Shown here in pieces: positions 1 through 8,761 of a stretch of DNA of 11,641 bases. Source of the DNA: CAIODY01 sp041192505 (lineage in GTDB: Bacteria > Bacteroidota > Bacteroidia > Chitinophagales > CAIODY01); NCBI GenBank assembly GCA_041192505.1, contig JBEEMV010000026.1:1-11641 (forward strand), written 5' to 3'. The stretch's first letter is position 1; each line of letters opens with the position of its first letter. A model generated the notes under the pieces. The model worked only from the letters and a program-made list of their open reading frames with translations, searched no databases and had not been told where the DNA came from. Position numbers and translations under genes: made by a program.

Positions 1-2
1 AG

Positions 3-113
3 CAGCAAAATACTATTACTGTAAATAATAATTTATTAAGTTCGGCTATGTATTTTGTGGTATTAAGCAACAACAACAAAAAACTAATTACTAAAAAATG
101 GGTGGTGTGGTAG
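3..113 (+). CDS. C-terminal fragment of a secreted protein with a T9SS sorting domain (partial)
   Basis: An open frame enters from the left edge and stops at TAG 111-113, leaving 36 codons. The fragment contains LSSAMYFVVL, then a polar turn rich in N and K, then LITKKWVVW. This is the usual ending of a type A Por secretion sorting domain: a beta strand of the form LxxGxYFhxh followed by a final K-rich strand. In this family the domain directs a protein across the outer membrane through the type IX system and is then cleaved. The cargo lies outside the window, so its function is unknown. The gene converges on the large - strand gene ending at 324, and a hairpin terminator lies between them. 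The call rests on a short match, so a chance open frame is possible but less likely. Confidence 0.6.
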   Translation, partial: QQNTITVNNNLLSSAMYFVVLSNNNKKLITKKWVVW

Positions 114-158
114 TAAAAAAAGAGGAGTGTACGTACTGTAGCTAAAAATTTCATTTAT

Positions 159-199
159 AAAAAAAACAAGCGAACCGATTGCTCAGTCCGCTTGCTTTT
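159..199. terminator. Bidirectional intrinsic terminator between convergent genes
   Basis: CAAGCG at 167-172 pairs with CGCTTG at 189-194 around a 16-base loop. Read on the - strand, the stem is followed at once by eight T (159-166), a good terminator for the giant gene ending at 324. On the + strand the stem is followed by C and four T, a weaker terminator for the gene ending at 113. I see nothing else recognisable in 114-323 apart from T/G-rich sequence at 240-305. Confidence 0.65.
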
Positions 200-323
200 G
201 ATGTTTGATAGATGGAAAAACGATTATGATATTTTAATAGTTTTTCAACGCATCATCATCGGGTTGTGTGTTTTGTTTATTGTGTTGTTTGTGTATTTTG
301 TTTCATAAAAAGCAATTGGGTAT

Positions 324-3300
324 TTAATGTGCTATAATAAATTGTTCTGAATACGATTTTCCTTTATTATCAACTGCTTTAAGCAAATACTGACCGATTG
401 ATAATTTGGTAAAATCTAAATTTAATTTCGAATCCATTACATCTTTTTCAAGTATTATTTGTCCTAAAACATCTATCACTAAAACCTTAGTTAAAATTGG
501 TTTTTCTGTATTTATATTTTCTGATAATGCTTGCACATGAACTACACCATTTGATGGATTTGGATAGATAATTAAATTTCCTGTTGGCACTTCATCCACT
601 ATTTTTTCTTTTGTAAAAATGGTATGAAATACTTCGTTGGTTATCATGGCATCATTATAATCAAACACAATTGATGATTTTTGTTTTATCAATGCACCTT
701 CTAAAATATCAGCCATTGGGCTTATTGTAAATTGTACAAAACCATTGCTGTTAGCCATGTTTGCACCCGAATCGGGTAAATTAATTTGATCAAAAATAAA
801 TACAAATTTGTTTTCATTTACCGAATAAGTGTAATGATGCGATGATGAAATATTACGAATACTTGCTTCATCTAATTGTGATGAAATAGGTATTTCTATT
901 CTTACAAATTGTGCTGCGGTATTACCTACATTTTGAAATCTTACTTTATAGGTAATAGGCTGTGCGGCTTGAATAATATGTTGTTCGCCATCGCCAGTAG
1001 GGTAAGCTATTAAATCATTAGGATCAATTGAACCTACAATTTTATTGATATCATGCACTGCATTATCGCTTGCATCTACATCCGTACCCGAGCTTAATTT
1101 AGCTTCGGCAAATACATCCATCATATCATCTAAATTGCTGGCTAAATCAACCGAATCATTTACTGTTAAATAAAAATGTTGGTTAACATTAAGCGAAGAA
1201 ATATTCCAAACATATTTTTTGCCGCCTGTTACATTGCTTACACTTGCCCAATTTACATCAGCCAATTTTACAATTATTGAAGTAGGAAAAGTTATTTCGA
1301 ATGTAACATTTGAAGCCGTCAACGCCCCATTGTTGCTCACTTTAAAGTAGTATTTGTTTTTAAATCCTCTACGCAATGCAGTAGTAGAAGCCAACACTTT
1401 TAAATCGGGTTTATTTTGTAAAATGGTTAATGCATAATTTCTTAAATTAAATGTTTGATTAACGCCAGATATGGTAAAACCATAACCATTCATACATGTT
1501 GATTTTGTGTACACAGCATTTGCATTATGTGTGATAGTGTATGAACCCGATTTTAAATACACCGAGTAAGCTCCATTATCATCTGTATTTACTTTTATAT
1601 TACCTGGCATAATAGTAAGCGTTTGATTAGCCACCAAGGCTTCGCCAACATCTTTTGTGCAATTGCTATTTGCATCTACATAAGCTATTCCTGTTACAGT
1701 ATTTCCTGCTGGTTCGATGATGGTATAATTTTGTTTAGCACTTAAATTAGTAACGGTTTGAATATAACCTGATGGCCAATACACAATAATTGAATCCATT
1801 TTTGTAGCTGCATTCATTCCAAAAAACTGACGTAAAGAACTTTGTCCACCAACACCATCTTGCGATACTATTTGACGAGTTTGCCACATGCCGCCACTCT
1901 TCATTTTTATTCTACAACCGATAGCTGCTTTGTTAGATTTTGTACCTACAAATTTTATACAACCCCATGTTTTATTTTTGGCTTGTGTGCTATTTTTAAA
2001 CAAATAACTTTTACGATTGCTATGGCAAGTAACCATCAAATCTAAATCGCCATCTCTATCATAATCGCTCCACGAAGTGCCCATTGCGCCTGGTAAACGA
2101 GATGTAATTAACTCTTCTAAATTTTTTGTAAATGTGCCATTGCCATTATTCAAATATAAATAACTGGCACCTCTATCATTGGTTACATATAAATCTAAAT
2201 CGCCATCGTTATCAATATCTTGAAATGAGCAACCATGTGAGTTTGAAATATTATTTACCACATCGCCAGTTGTAATTTTTGTGAATGTGCTATTGCCATT
2301 ATTGGTGTACAAAAAGTTTTTACCATTTGATTGATTGGCTACAAATAAATCCATATCGCCATCGTTATCAATATCACCCCAACAAGCGGCAGTGCTGCGT
2401 CCGCCATCAGTAGTTAAACCGCTGTTGGTTATTTTACTAAAATTTCCTTTGCCATCATTATGATATAAATTATTTAAAGTTGAATCGTTGCTGGGTAAAA
2501 ACACATCCATCGTTCCATCATTATCATAATCTATCCAACTGCATGTAACATTCGATCCTTTTTGTTTTGAAAGGATATTATTGCTTTGATAAGTAAATGT
2601 GCCATCGCCATTATTATGATATAATTGATTAAATTTTGTAGACCAATAATTGGTAAGATATAAATCTACAAAGCCATCATTATCATAATCAACCCAACTT
2701 ACACCATGAAAATATTCGATATTATTTAAGCTGGTTAAGTATTGCGAATTATCGGCTGTAAAAGTTCCGTTGCCATTATTTTTATAAAATAAATTGGGCT
2801 TGTAACCATTGCTAGTAACAAAGCAATCCATATCGCCATCGTTATCAATATCTGCAAACGATGCACTTGTATTAGTTGCTTTATCTGTAGCAATACTGCC
2901 CGTAGTTACTTTAGTAAATGTGTGATTTGCATTTTGAATATATAAGCTATTCGTTTTTGTTTTATCTCTATCGGGTATAAATAAATCATCTAATCCATCG
3001 CCATTAATATCAACCCAATTACATGTCCATGAATTGCCCGTTGTGATGTACCAAGGCATGGTAGTAGCTTCGCTAAAAATATATCTTGATGTGTTGGCAG
3101 TATTCAAATCGGCTCCATCTGTATGTGTTGATTCTAATGTGTTGCCACTTGTTACACCACTTACGTTGGTGTTAATATTTGCCACATCATTGTCTACCAC
3201 TACATTTCCATCATTATCAGTAAAAGTTCCTTTTACGGTAGTAACAAAATAATAATCGTGTGTGTAATCTAAATTTGGAACATTGGCATAAGTAATTTTT

Positions 3301-4997
3301 GTGCCTTTAGATGATGTATCATTAATTACACCTGTATATCTAATATGCGCTGTACTATCCACAAAGCTGCTTGATTCAACCACCAAGCCATAGCCTACTT
3401 CAACCGTAACAGAAGGATTTTGAACGCCATTAAAATTATCAACCACCACTTTAGTTACCGATGATTTTGTTTCGCCTGGCTCTACTTTATCAATTGCTTT
3501 TACAGTTACTTGTTGTACGGCTGGTTTTTGACTACTACCAAAATACATCATCCAATTATCATTAAAATTAGTGTTCATTACACTAACTGGATTGTCTGAA
3601 GTAGCAGTAAGATATGGTCTTTCAGGTCCTGCGGCTGTAGTTCCTGTTCCGTTATAAATACTTTTCCATTGGGCTTCGGTTAAATAACAATCAATAAATT
3701 TTTCGGGTAAAATAGTATAGCTTCTATTAATTTTTGTGCCACCTGTGTATGAGTCAACCACATTTACATGTGCTGTATCATTTCTGTTTGCAAATATGTA
3801 TAAATGCGATAATTTTTGATTGATACGAGTTTGTGTTAAGTTGCTATAACAATAGCCTTCATCGCCTGGAGGAGCCATGTAAGAAATAAATTTTGTACCC
3901 GAACTTGTACCTAATTCAGATGATACCATGGTTGCCATATCGCAAGTTCCGGGGCTACCAGTTTCAAACCAATTGCCTTCGAATACCGAAATTCTTTTTC
4001 CCGAAGTACACTTTAATCTAAACACTGTTGCGTAAGATACATTGCCAGCATTTTTGCCTACCCAATCGCCAAATTGATTAGCGCCCAATGTCCAAGTTTT
4101 AGTTTGAATCCATAAACCGCTACTATATCTCTCTAATGTTATTGCATTGTTCACATCCCACGATACAATTCTGATTTCTTGTTCGCCACCGCTTTGATAG
4201 GGTACACCAAAATAAAATAATTCGCCTGTTGAGCTACCATTTGATGAAGGTACATATCCACCACCATCTCTTTCGTTGCCATACAATGCGCCATACTGAA
4301 GGGTTGCAGGCTTGCTACATTCAACCACATAAGTATGTCCGTTATCCATTACATTTCTTCCTTCGGCATATTTGTAAATAATATCTTCGCCACGTTTCAA
4401 CATACGTTTCGAAATAATTACGCTTGAATCTTTAAACACATTTGTGTAACCAGTTATAGTGGTTGCTGTTTTTGAAATTCGTTTAATAGTTACATAAGTT
4501 GAATCGAAATAAGCAAATACATTCAAATCATTTTTAGATGAAACTGTTTGTTGGCTATACACAATAAATTTTTCGCCAATTGATTTTTGATTTACTGATG
4601 GAACCCAATCATGCTGCCAATCGCTATTTGTGCCTTGCCCAGCATAAATATTTTTATTTGATTTAATGATAAAATAATCGCCATCCCATTTTAATATACC
4701 ACCCGATGCTAAGTTTGCATCATCATTAATTCCATTATCACGAATGTATAAAATGTAAGATTGCCCCTTCATCAACATACCCGATTTTGAATCATCCGAA
4801 TCACCATCGGCTGCATCATCAATAATCTGAAATGTAGTACTATCGGATATTGCAGTAATATATAATGCCACATCACGATGTACATTTGTATTATTAGGCG
4901 GCACATAAATATTGAAATATGTAGATGGTTCGCCTGTTGCAAATACATTTGCAGTAATGAGCAATAATGGCACTATTAGTTTAAATAGCTTCTGCAT
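324..4997 (-). CDS. Giant secreted VCBS/FG-GAP propeller protein with ASPIC/UnbV and T9SS type A sorting domains
   Basis: An exported, probably cell-surface protein of 1557 residues. I chose the ATG at 4997: it opens directly into a signal peptide (MQKLFKLIVPLLLITANVFA), while a TTG seven codons upstream only adds a polar tail. Layout by approximate residue: 20-480, a region resembling the IgGFc-binding N-terminal domain; 480-640, beta-rich; 662-990, seven FG-GAP/VCBS calcium-binding motifs of the type D-x-DNDG-x-D, enough for a seven-bladed propeller; 1010-1095, ASPIC/UnbV; 1100-1180, a Cna/SdrD B-like segment; 1195-1310, DUF11-like; 1330-1460, a conserved pre-sorting module starting at DPND; from YPNPSNG at 1478 to the end, the type A sorting domain. 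Such proteins usually act in adhesion or glycan binding, which here is inference. No enzyme motif was seen. It is a single-gene unit with a terminator at 159-199. Confidence 0.9.
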   Translation of the reverse strand: MQKLFKLIVPLLLITANVFATGEPSTYFNIYVPPNNTNVHRDVALYITAISDSTTFQIIDDAADGDSDDSKSGMLMKGQSYILYIRDNGINDDANLASGGILKWDGDYFIIKSNKNIYAGQGTNSDWQHDWVPSVNQKSIGEKFIVYSQQTVSSKNDLNVFAYFDSTYVTIKRISKTATTITGYTNVFKDSSVIISKRMLKRGEDIIYKYAEGRNVMDNGHTYVVECSKPATLQYGALYGNERDGGGYVPSSNGSSTGELFYFGVPYQSGGEQEIRIVSWDVNNAITLERYSSGLWIQTKTWTLGANQFGDWVGKNAGNVSYATVFRLKCTSGKRISVFEGNWFETGSPGTCDMATMVSSELGTSSGTKFISYMAPPGDEGYCYSNLTQTRINQKLSHLYIFANRNDTAHVNVVDSYTGGTKINRSYTILPEKFIDCYLTEAQWKSIYNGTGTTAAGPERPYLTATSDNPVSVMNTNFNDNWMMYFGSSQKPAVQQVTVKAIDKVEPGETKSSVTKVVVDNFNGVQNPSVTVEVGYGLVVESSSFVDSTAHIRYTGVINDTSSKGTKITYANVPNLDYTHDYYFVTTVKGTFTDNDGNVVVDNDVANINTNVSGVTSGNTLESTHTDGADLNTANTSRYIFSEATTMPWYITTGNSWTCNWVDINGDGLDDLFIPDRDKTKTNSLYIQNANHTFTKVTTGSIATDKATNTSASFADIDNDGDMDCFVTSNGYKPNLFYKNNGNGTFTADNSQYLTSLNNIEYFHGVSWVDYDNDGFVDLYLTNYWSTKFNQLYHNNGDGTFTYQSNNILSKQKGSNVTCSWIDYDNDGTMDVFLPSNDSTLNNLYHNDGKGNFSKITNSGLTTDGGRSTAACWGDIDNDGDMDLFVANQSNGKNFLYTNNGNSTFTKITTGDVVNNISNSHGCSFQDIDNDGDLDLYVTNDRGASYLYLNNGNGTFTKNLEELITSRLPGAMGTSWSDYDRDGDLDLMVTCHSNRKSYLFKNSTQAKNKTWGCIKFVGTKSNKAAIGCRIKMKSGGMWQTRQIVSQDGVGGQSSLRQFFGMNAATKMDSIIVYWPSGYIQTVTNLSAKQNYTIIEPAGNTVTGIAYVDANSNCTKDVGEALVANQTLTIMPGNIKVNTDDNGAYSVYLKSGSYTITHNANAVYTKSTCMNGYGFTISGVNQTFNLRNYALTILQNKPDLKVLASTTALRRGFKNKYYFKVSNNGALTASNVTFEITFPTSIIVKLADVNWASVSNVTGGKKYVWNISSLNVNQHFYLTVNDSVDLASNLDDMMDVFAEAKLSSGTDVDASDNAVHDINKIVGSIDPNDLIAYPTGDGEQHIIQAAQPITYKVRFQNVGNTAAQFVRIEIPISSQLDEASIRNISSSHHYTYSVNENKFVFIFDQINLPDSGANMANSNGFVQFTISPMADILEGALIKQKSSIVFDYNDAMITNEVFHTIFTKEKIVDEVPTGNLIIYPNPSNGVVHVQALSENINTEKPILTKVLVIDVLGQIILEKDVMDSKLNLDFTKLSIGQYLLKAVDNKGKSYSEQFIIAH
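2348..2852. repeat. Coding repeats of the seven VCBS blades, with a 28-base identical copy pair
   Basis: Within the large secreted gene, 2348-2375 and 2825-2852 are identical over 28 bases, and 21 bases of the same word recur at 2199-2219. Each copy encodes the calcium-binding core DIDNDGD. The other four blades keep the protein motif but differ more in DNA. Near-identical blades about 477 bases apart suggest recent blade duplication or gene conversion. Confidence 0.75.
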
Positions 4998-5038
4998 GAT
5001 TGATAAGTTGTAGCTCAATAAAATAGTTTAATATGTTT

Positions 5039-5046
5039 CAAAATTA
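5039..5046 (-). promoter_or_regulatory. Candidate -7 promoter box for the large secreted gene
   Basis: The - strand reads TAATTTTG, a full match to the Bacteroidota -7 consensus TAnnTTTG, 41 bases before the ATG at 4997. A transcript would have a leader of roughly 35 bases. I see no good TTTG -33 box at the expected spacing, and the region is very AT-rich, so a chance match is possible. Confidence 0.4.
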
Positions 5047-5207
5047 AATAGGTGTTATATTATATTTTATACGTACTTAAACGCATAATTCTAATCCATC
5101 CAGCCCAAAAAAAAACTTAACTTGATGAAATTTCAACAACAATATTTTATTAATTTTCGATATTGGTTACTTTCGTTTTTTATTTCATCATAGCAATTAA
5201 ATAAATA

Positions 5208-6098
5208 TTGAAAACAATTTTAGTAACAGGCGCCAATGGGCAATTAGGAAACGAATTAAGAGTTTTGTCAGCTCAGTATTCCGATTGGAAATTTATTTTT
5301 TGTGGTCATCAAGATTTAGATATTACCAACAAAGAATCAGTGATTCAATTCTTCAATCAACATAACATTGATGCAGTAATTAATGCTGCTGCATATACAG
5401 CCGTAGATAAAGCCGAATCTGATTTGGATAATGCAATGAAAGTAAATGCAACTGCTGTTGAAAATTTAGCTTTGGCATGTATTAGCCACCAAGCATTTTT
5501 GCTACATTTTTCTACTGATTATGTTTTTAAAGGTAATAATACATCGCCATATTTATCTACAGATAATACTGAACCAATTGGTGCATATGGGTTAACAAAA
5601 TGTAAAGGAGAAGAAATAATGCAACAATTATTTATTCAAAACAATTTAAAAGGATTGATAATACGAACCAGTTGGGTATATAGTTCATATGGAAACAATT
5701 TTGTGAAAACCATGCTTCGATTAATGAATGAACGACCTGAATTGAAAGTAGTTGCTGATCAAAAAGGCAGACCTACTTACGCATATGATTTAGCGGCTAG
5801 TTCATTAAATATTGTAGTACAATTATTTGATGGGAAAAATATTTTTGCTGTTTCGCAATTACCTATTTACCATTATGCCAATCAAGGCGAAATTACTTGG
5901 CATCAGTTTGCATGCGAAATTGCAACCCAAATAAATTATAAAGGTATCATTCATCCTATTGCAACTAATGAATTTCCAACACCAGCCAAACGACCTGCTT
6001 ACAGCGTTTTGAATACTGATAGTTTAGTAAATGAATTTAAAATAGAAATACCTAATTGGAAAAATAGTTTGGAAATTTGCCTATCGAAATTAAAATGA
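5208..6098 (+). CDS. rfbD: dTDP-4-dehydrorhamnose reductase (RfbD/RmlD)
   Basis: Cytoplasmic enzyme of the last step of dTDP-L-rhamnose synthesis: NADPH-dependent reduction of dTDP-4-dehydro-L-rhamnose, supplying rhamnose for surface polysaccharide. At 296 residues it is the usual family length. Visible motifs are the Rossmann glycine loop TGANGQLG (7-14), NAAAYTAVDKAE (59-70), the STD catalytic serine-threonine region (102-104), YxxxK as Y127/K131, RTSWVYS (153-159), QKGRPTYA (185-192) and RPAYSVLNT (262-270). Translation must begin at TTG 5208: an in-frame TAA lies two codons upstream and the glycine loop follows at once. The other rhamnose genes (rfbA, rfbB, rfbC) are not in the window, so it stands alone between two secreted-protein genes. 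A relaxed -7 match (TACTTTCG, 5168-5175) lies upstream. No clear terminator follows. Confidence 0.95.
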   Translation: MKTILVTGANGQLGNELRVLSAQYSDWKFIFCGHQDLDITNKESVIQFFNQHNIDAVINAAAYTAVDKAESDLDNAMKVNATAVENLALACISHQAFLLHFSTDYVFKGNNTSPYLSTDNTEPIGAYGLTKCKGEEIMQQLFIQNNLKGLIIRTSWVYSSYGNNFVKTMLRLMNERPELKVVADQKGRPTYAYDLAASSLNIVVQLFDGKNIFAVSQLPIYHYANQGEITWHQFACEIATQINYKGIIHPIATNEFPTPAKRPAYSVLNTDSLVNEFKIEIPNWKNSLEICLSKLK

Positions 6099-6203
6099 CT
6101 ATTTAGTTTACATTTAAACGGAACTGTATTTATAATCCATATCAAAACATCAACAATAAAATAGCTTAGCAATTACGGCATGACTTTTTTATGAAAAAAT
6201 AAA

Positions 6204-6235
6204 TTTGTTTTAACTATCAGAACAATGTATATTGC
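6204..6235 (+). promoter_or_regulatory. Candidate promoter for the small sorting-domain gene and thiE
   Basis: TTTG at 6204-6207 is followed after 20 bases by TATATTGC at 6228-6235. This fits the Bacteroidota layout TTTG, about 19-21 bases, TAnnTTTG, with the last two bases off consensus. It would start RNA near 6241, about 33 bases before the ATG at 6274. The match is partial and the sequence AT-rich. Confidence 0.4.
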
Positions 6236-6273
6236 ATCAACAATTTTCTTAAACAAACTAAAACCTTACAATC

Positions 6274-6639
6274 ATGAAATATATTTTTACTTTTTTCGTA
6301 GCTTGTTTGTTTGTTGTTAGCAGTGTATCAGCACAAAATTATAACATTATCTATAAAACGGCTAATCACTTAGCAGCAAAAGATTTAGTATTGGCTAATC
6401 CAATTAAGTTAGATCCTAATATAGTTAAGGATTTTTTGAAAGTTTCTGTTGATCCAGCTTTAGGCGATATTAGAAAAACTGTAGCCATTTATGATATTTT
6501 GGGCAGACAAGTATTAATGCAAATATTTGAAGGAACTGATAAACAATTATTCATTCAAAATTTATCAAGAGGTTTATATTTTATTCGTGTAGATACACCA
6601 GATATTGCTATTATAAGCAAGTTTGAGGTAAATCAATAA
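6274..6639 (+). CDS. Small secreted protein consisting mainly of a T9SS sorting domain
   Basis: A 121-residue exported protein. Residues 1-20 are a clear signal peptide (hydrophobic FTFFVACLFVV, cleavage likely after SVSA). After only about 20 further residues, a type A-like Por sorting domain fills the rest: DPNIVKDFLKVSV in place of the usual YPNP motif, YDILGRQVL at about 73-81, LSRGLYFIRV at about 97-106 and the final strand ISKFEVNQ. Almost no cargo remains between the two signals, which is odd for a domain normally found on large proteins. The TAA stop overlaps the next gene's ATG as TAATG, so the two are probably cotranscribed and translationally coupled. Its function is unknown. It may be a degenerate secreted protein, a small surface peptide or a decoy substrate. 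Confidence 0.85.
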   Translation: MKYIFTFFVACLFVVSSVSAQNYNIIYKTANHLAAKDLVLANPIKLDPNIVKDFLKVSVDPALGDIRKTVAIYDILGRQVLMQIFEGTDKQLFIQNLSRGLYFIRVDTPDIAIISKFEVNQ

Positions 6640-7286
6640 TGCAAACAAAAATTTCCACCCTTCAATTTATTACCCCACAACCTACTAATTCTGCTCAATT
6701 TTTTGATAGAATTGAAACCATCATTTCTAATGGAATTAATTGGCTTCAATATCGAGATAAGAAAAACAAGGACGAAGATTTTTTGCAAATTGCAGCAACA
6801 GTAAAATCTATTTGTCATCATTATCAAGCTACTTTTATTATTAATGATAGAGTTCATTTAGCCAATGAATTAATGGCTGATGGCGTACATACAGGGCAGC
6901 AAGATGCATCACTCATCGAAACAAAAAAAATAATAGCAGCCGAAAAAATAATTGGTACATCAACCAATAATTTTAATCAAATTAAAAAGGCGTTTAATGA
7001 TGGCTTTAATTATGTAGGCTTTGGTCCATTTGCTTTTACATCAACCAAAGATAATTTAAACCCAATAGTTGCAATAAAGGGTTATCAAAATGTATTTGCT
7101 GAATCTTTTTTTATTGAAAATAATTTTCCTATTGTAGCAATTGGTGGTATTTCAGTTGCCGATATAATGCCTTTAAAACATGCAGGTGTTAAAGGTTTTG
7201 CACTTTCATCCGAAATATTTAATGCTGAAAATATACCATCAAAAATAAATCAAATAAAAAATTGTATTGGCAATGAGTGGTTTTGA
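6639..7286 (+). CDS. thiE: Thiamine-phosphate synthase (ThiE)
   Basis: Cytoplasmic TIM-barrel enzyme that joins hydroxymethylpyrimidine diphosphate and thiazole phosphate to give thiamine monophosphate. Its 215 residues match the family length. The substrate motifs are in order: QYRDK (37-41; the Q, R and K that hold pyrophosphate), IINDR (67-71), ADGVHTGQ (80-87), IGTS (105-108), GFGPFAFTSTK (127-137), IVAIGGI (165-171) and ALSSEI (188-193). TenI, the related thiazole tautomerase, is the main alternative, but the full QxRxK...ND...TxTK set favours true ThiE. The start overlaps the preceding stop by one base (TAATG), so it depends on translation of the small secreted-protein gene. No other thiamine gene and no TPP riboswitch is visible nearby, so it is an orphan copy here. 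Confidence 0.92.
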   Translation: MQTKISTLQFITPQPTNSAQFFDRIETIISNGINWLQYRDKKNKDEDFLQIAATVKSICHHYQATFIINDRVHLANELMADGVHTGQQDASLIETKKIIAAEKIIGTSTNNFNQIKKAFNDGFNYVGFGPFAFTSTKDNLNPIVAIKGYQNVFAESFFIENNFPIVAIGGISVADIMPLKHAGVKGFALSSEIFNAENIPSKINQIKNCIGNEWF

Positions 7287-7330
7287 TAAATCCGTTAGAT
7301 TTTAATAAACTATATAGCCAAACCAACTAC

Positions 7331-7338
7331 TAATTTTG
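7331..7338 (+). promoter_or_regulatory. Candidate -7 promoter box for purB
   Basis: TAATTTTG matches TAnnTTTG fully and lies 23 bases before the purB ATG at 7362. A second weaker match, TATCTTTA, lies nearer the ATG. No convincing -33 element is seen. I found no PurR-like operator or purine riboswitch in the 75-base gap. Confidence 0.4.
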
Positions 7339-7361
7339 CGTTCAACTATTATCTTTACCCC

Positions 7362-8705
7362 ATGCAATTAAATCAACTTACAGCCATAAGCCCTATTGAT
7401 GGGCGCTACCGCAAAGGTGTTGAACCTTTAGCTCATTATTTTTCTGAATTTGCTTTAATAAAATACAGGGTATTGGTTGAGGTAGAATATTTTATTGCGC
7501 TTTGCGAAATGCCATTGCCGCAATTGAAAAACTTTGATAAAAATTTATTCATTTCACTACGAAATATCTACCTAAATTTTTCGGAACAAGATGCTGAAAA
7601 AATTAAACTTTTAGAAAGTGTAACCAACCATGATGTAAAAGCAGTTGAATATTTTTTGAAAGAAAAAATGACTGAATTAAACATTGATGAAGCCAAAGAA
7701 TTTATACATTTTGGTTTAACATCGCAGGATATAAACAACACAGCCATTCCGCTTTCTATCAAAAATTGGTTGCATGAAATTTATTTACCCGAAATAAAAA
7801 AAGTGGTAGCCATTTTAAAAACGTATGCCAATGATTGGAGCAACATTACTATGTTGGCGCATACACATGGGCAACCAGCATCGCCTACTAAATTAGGAAA
7901 AGAAATAATGGTATTTGTAGAACGATTAGAAAACCAAATAGAAACATTACCCCTAATACCTATGGCAGCTAAGTTTGGCGGCGCTACAGGCAATTTTAAT
8001 GCACATCATATTGCTTATTCAACTATTGATTGGAAAAATTTTGCCAATGATTTTGTGAATAAAAATTTGGGGTTAAAGCGGATGCAATACACCACACAAA
8101 TTGAGCATTATGATTCGTTGGCAGCTTTGTTTGATAATTTGCGCAGAATAAATATTATCATGATTGATTGTTGCCGAGATATTTGGCAATACATTTCAAT
8201 GGAATATTTTAAACAAAAAACTAAGAAAGATGAGGTAGGAAGCAGCGCCATGCCGCATAAAGTAAACCCTATTGATTTTGAAAATGCAGAAGGAAATTTA
8301 GGATTAGCGAATGCCTTATTAGGTCATCTTTCCGAAAAATTACCCATTAGCCGCTTACAACGTGATTTAACAGATTCAACCGTGTTAAGAAATGTTGGCG
8401 TACCAGCAGCGCATATTCAAATTAGTATCAATTCAATTGTAAAAGGTTTATCAAAATTAGTATTGAATGAAAAAGCTATTGAAAATCATTTAGAAAAAAA
8501 TTGGATGATTGTAGCCGAAGCCATTCAAACTGTATTAAGAAGAGAAAATTATCCTGCGCCTTACGAAGCATTAAAAGCTTTAACCCGTGGTGCCGAACAT
8601 ATTAACCAGCAAAGCATTCATCACTTTATTGATGGCTTACAAGTAAACGATGATATTAAAATAGAGCTGAAAAATATTTCGCCATTTAATTATTCGGGGG
8701 TTTAA
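7362..8705 (+). CDS. purB: Adenylosuccinate lyase (PurB)
   Basis: Cytoplasmic homotetramer of the fumarase/aspartase superfamily. It acts twice in purine synthesis, releasing fumarate from SAICAR and from adenylosuccinate. At 447 residues it is complete. Motifs: SPIDGRY (10-16), TSQDINNTA (120-128), HTHGQPASPT (167-176, with the general-acid histidine H169), KFGGATGNFNAHH (204-216), the mobile signature loop GSSAMPHKVNP (293-303, catalytic serine in the SS pair) and RDLTDSTVLRN (334-344). The ending NYSGV looks clipped beside the E. coli enzyme but agrees with the short ending (NYTGI) that I recall for Bacteroides PurB, so I read it as intact. The gene stands alone with a terminator at 8739-8758, facing the convergent YitT gene. 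Confidence 0.97.
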   Translation: MQLNQLTAISPIDGRYRKGVEPLAHYFSEFALIKYRVLVEVEYFIALCEMPLPQLKNFDKNLFISLRNIYLNFSEQDAEKIKLLESVTNHDVKAVEYFLKEKMTELNIDEAKEFIHFGLTSQDINNTAIPLSIKNWLHEIYLPEIKKVVAILKTYANDWSNITMLAHTHGQPASPTKLGKEIMVFVERLENQIETLPLIPMAAKFGGATGNFNAHHIAYSTIDWKNFANDFVNKNLGLKRMQYTTQIEHYDSLAALFDNLRRINIIMIDCCRDIWQYISMEYFKQKTKKDEVGSSAMPHKVNPIDFENAEGNLGLANALLGHLSEKLPISRLQRDLTDSTVLRNVGVPAAHIQISINSIVKGLSKLVLNEKAIENHLEKNWMIVAEAIQTVLRRENYPAPYEALKALTRGAEHINQQSIHHFIDGLQVNDDIKIELKNISPFNYSGV

Positions 8706-8738
8706 TTTTTTAGGAATCTTGCACACAGATTAGCGTTT

Positions 8739-8758
8739 ACGGTGTTCAACACCGTTTT
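8739..8758 (+). terminator. Intrinsic terminator of purB
   Basis: ACGGTGTT (8739-8746) and AACACCGT (8748-8755) form a near-perfect palindrome. As RNA it gives a 6-7 bp stem with a short loop followed by UUUU (8755-8758) and G. It fills the gap between the convergent purB and YitT genes. On the - strand the stem is followed by AAACG, not by T, so it serves mainly purB. Confidence 0.65.
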
Positions 8759-8761
8759 GTA

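Noticed and set aside
4998..5018. TTG at 5018 as start of the large secreted protein
   Set aside because: It adds seven polar residues before the signal peptide. The ATG at 4997 begins exactly at a standard signal sequence.
6639..7286. TPP riboswitch or thiamine operon around thiE
   Set aside because: No CTGAGA-type thi-box or long structured leader lies upstream, and no other thi gene is present.
8690..8760. Truncation or frameshift of PurB at the GGGGG run
   Set aside because: The early stop after NYSGV first looked like damage beside the E. coli enzyme, but I recall Bacteroides PurB ending the same way (NYTGI, about 448 residues), and a terminator follows directly.
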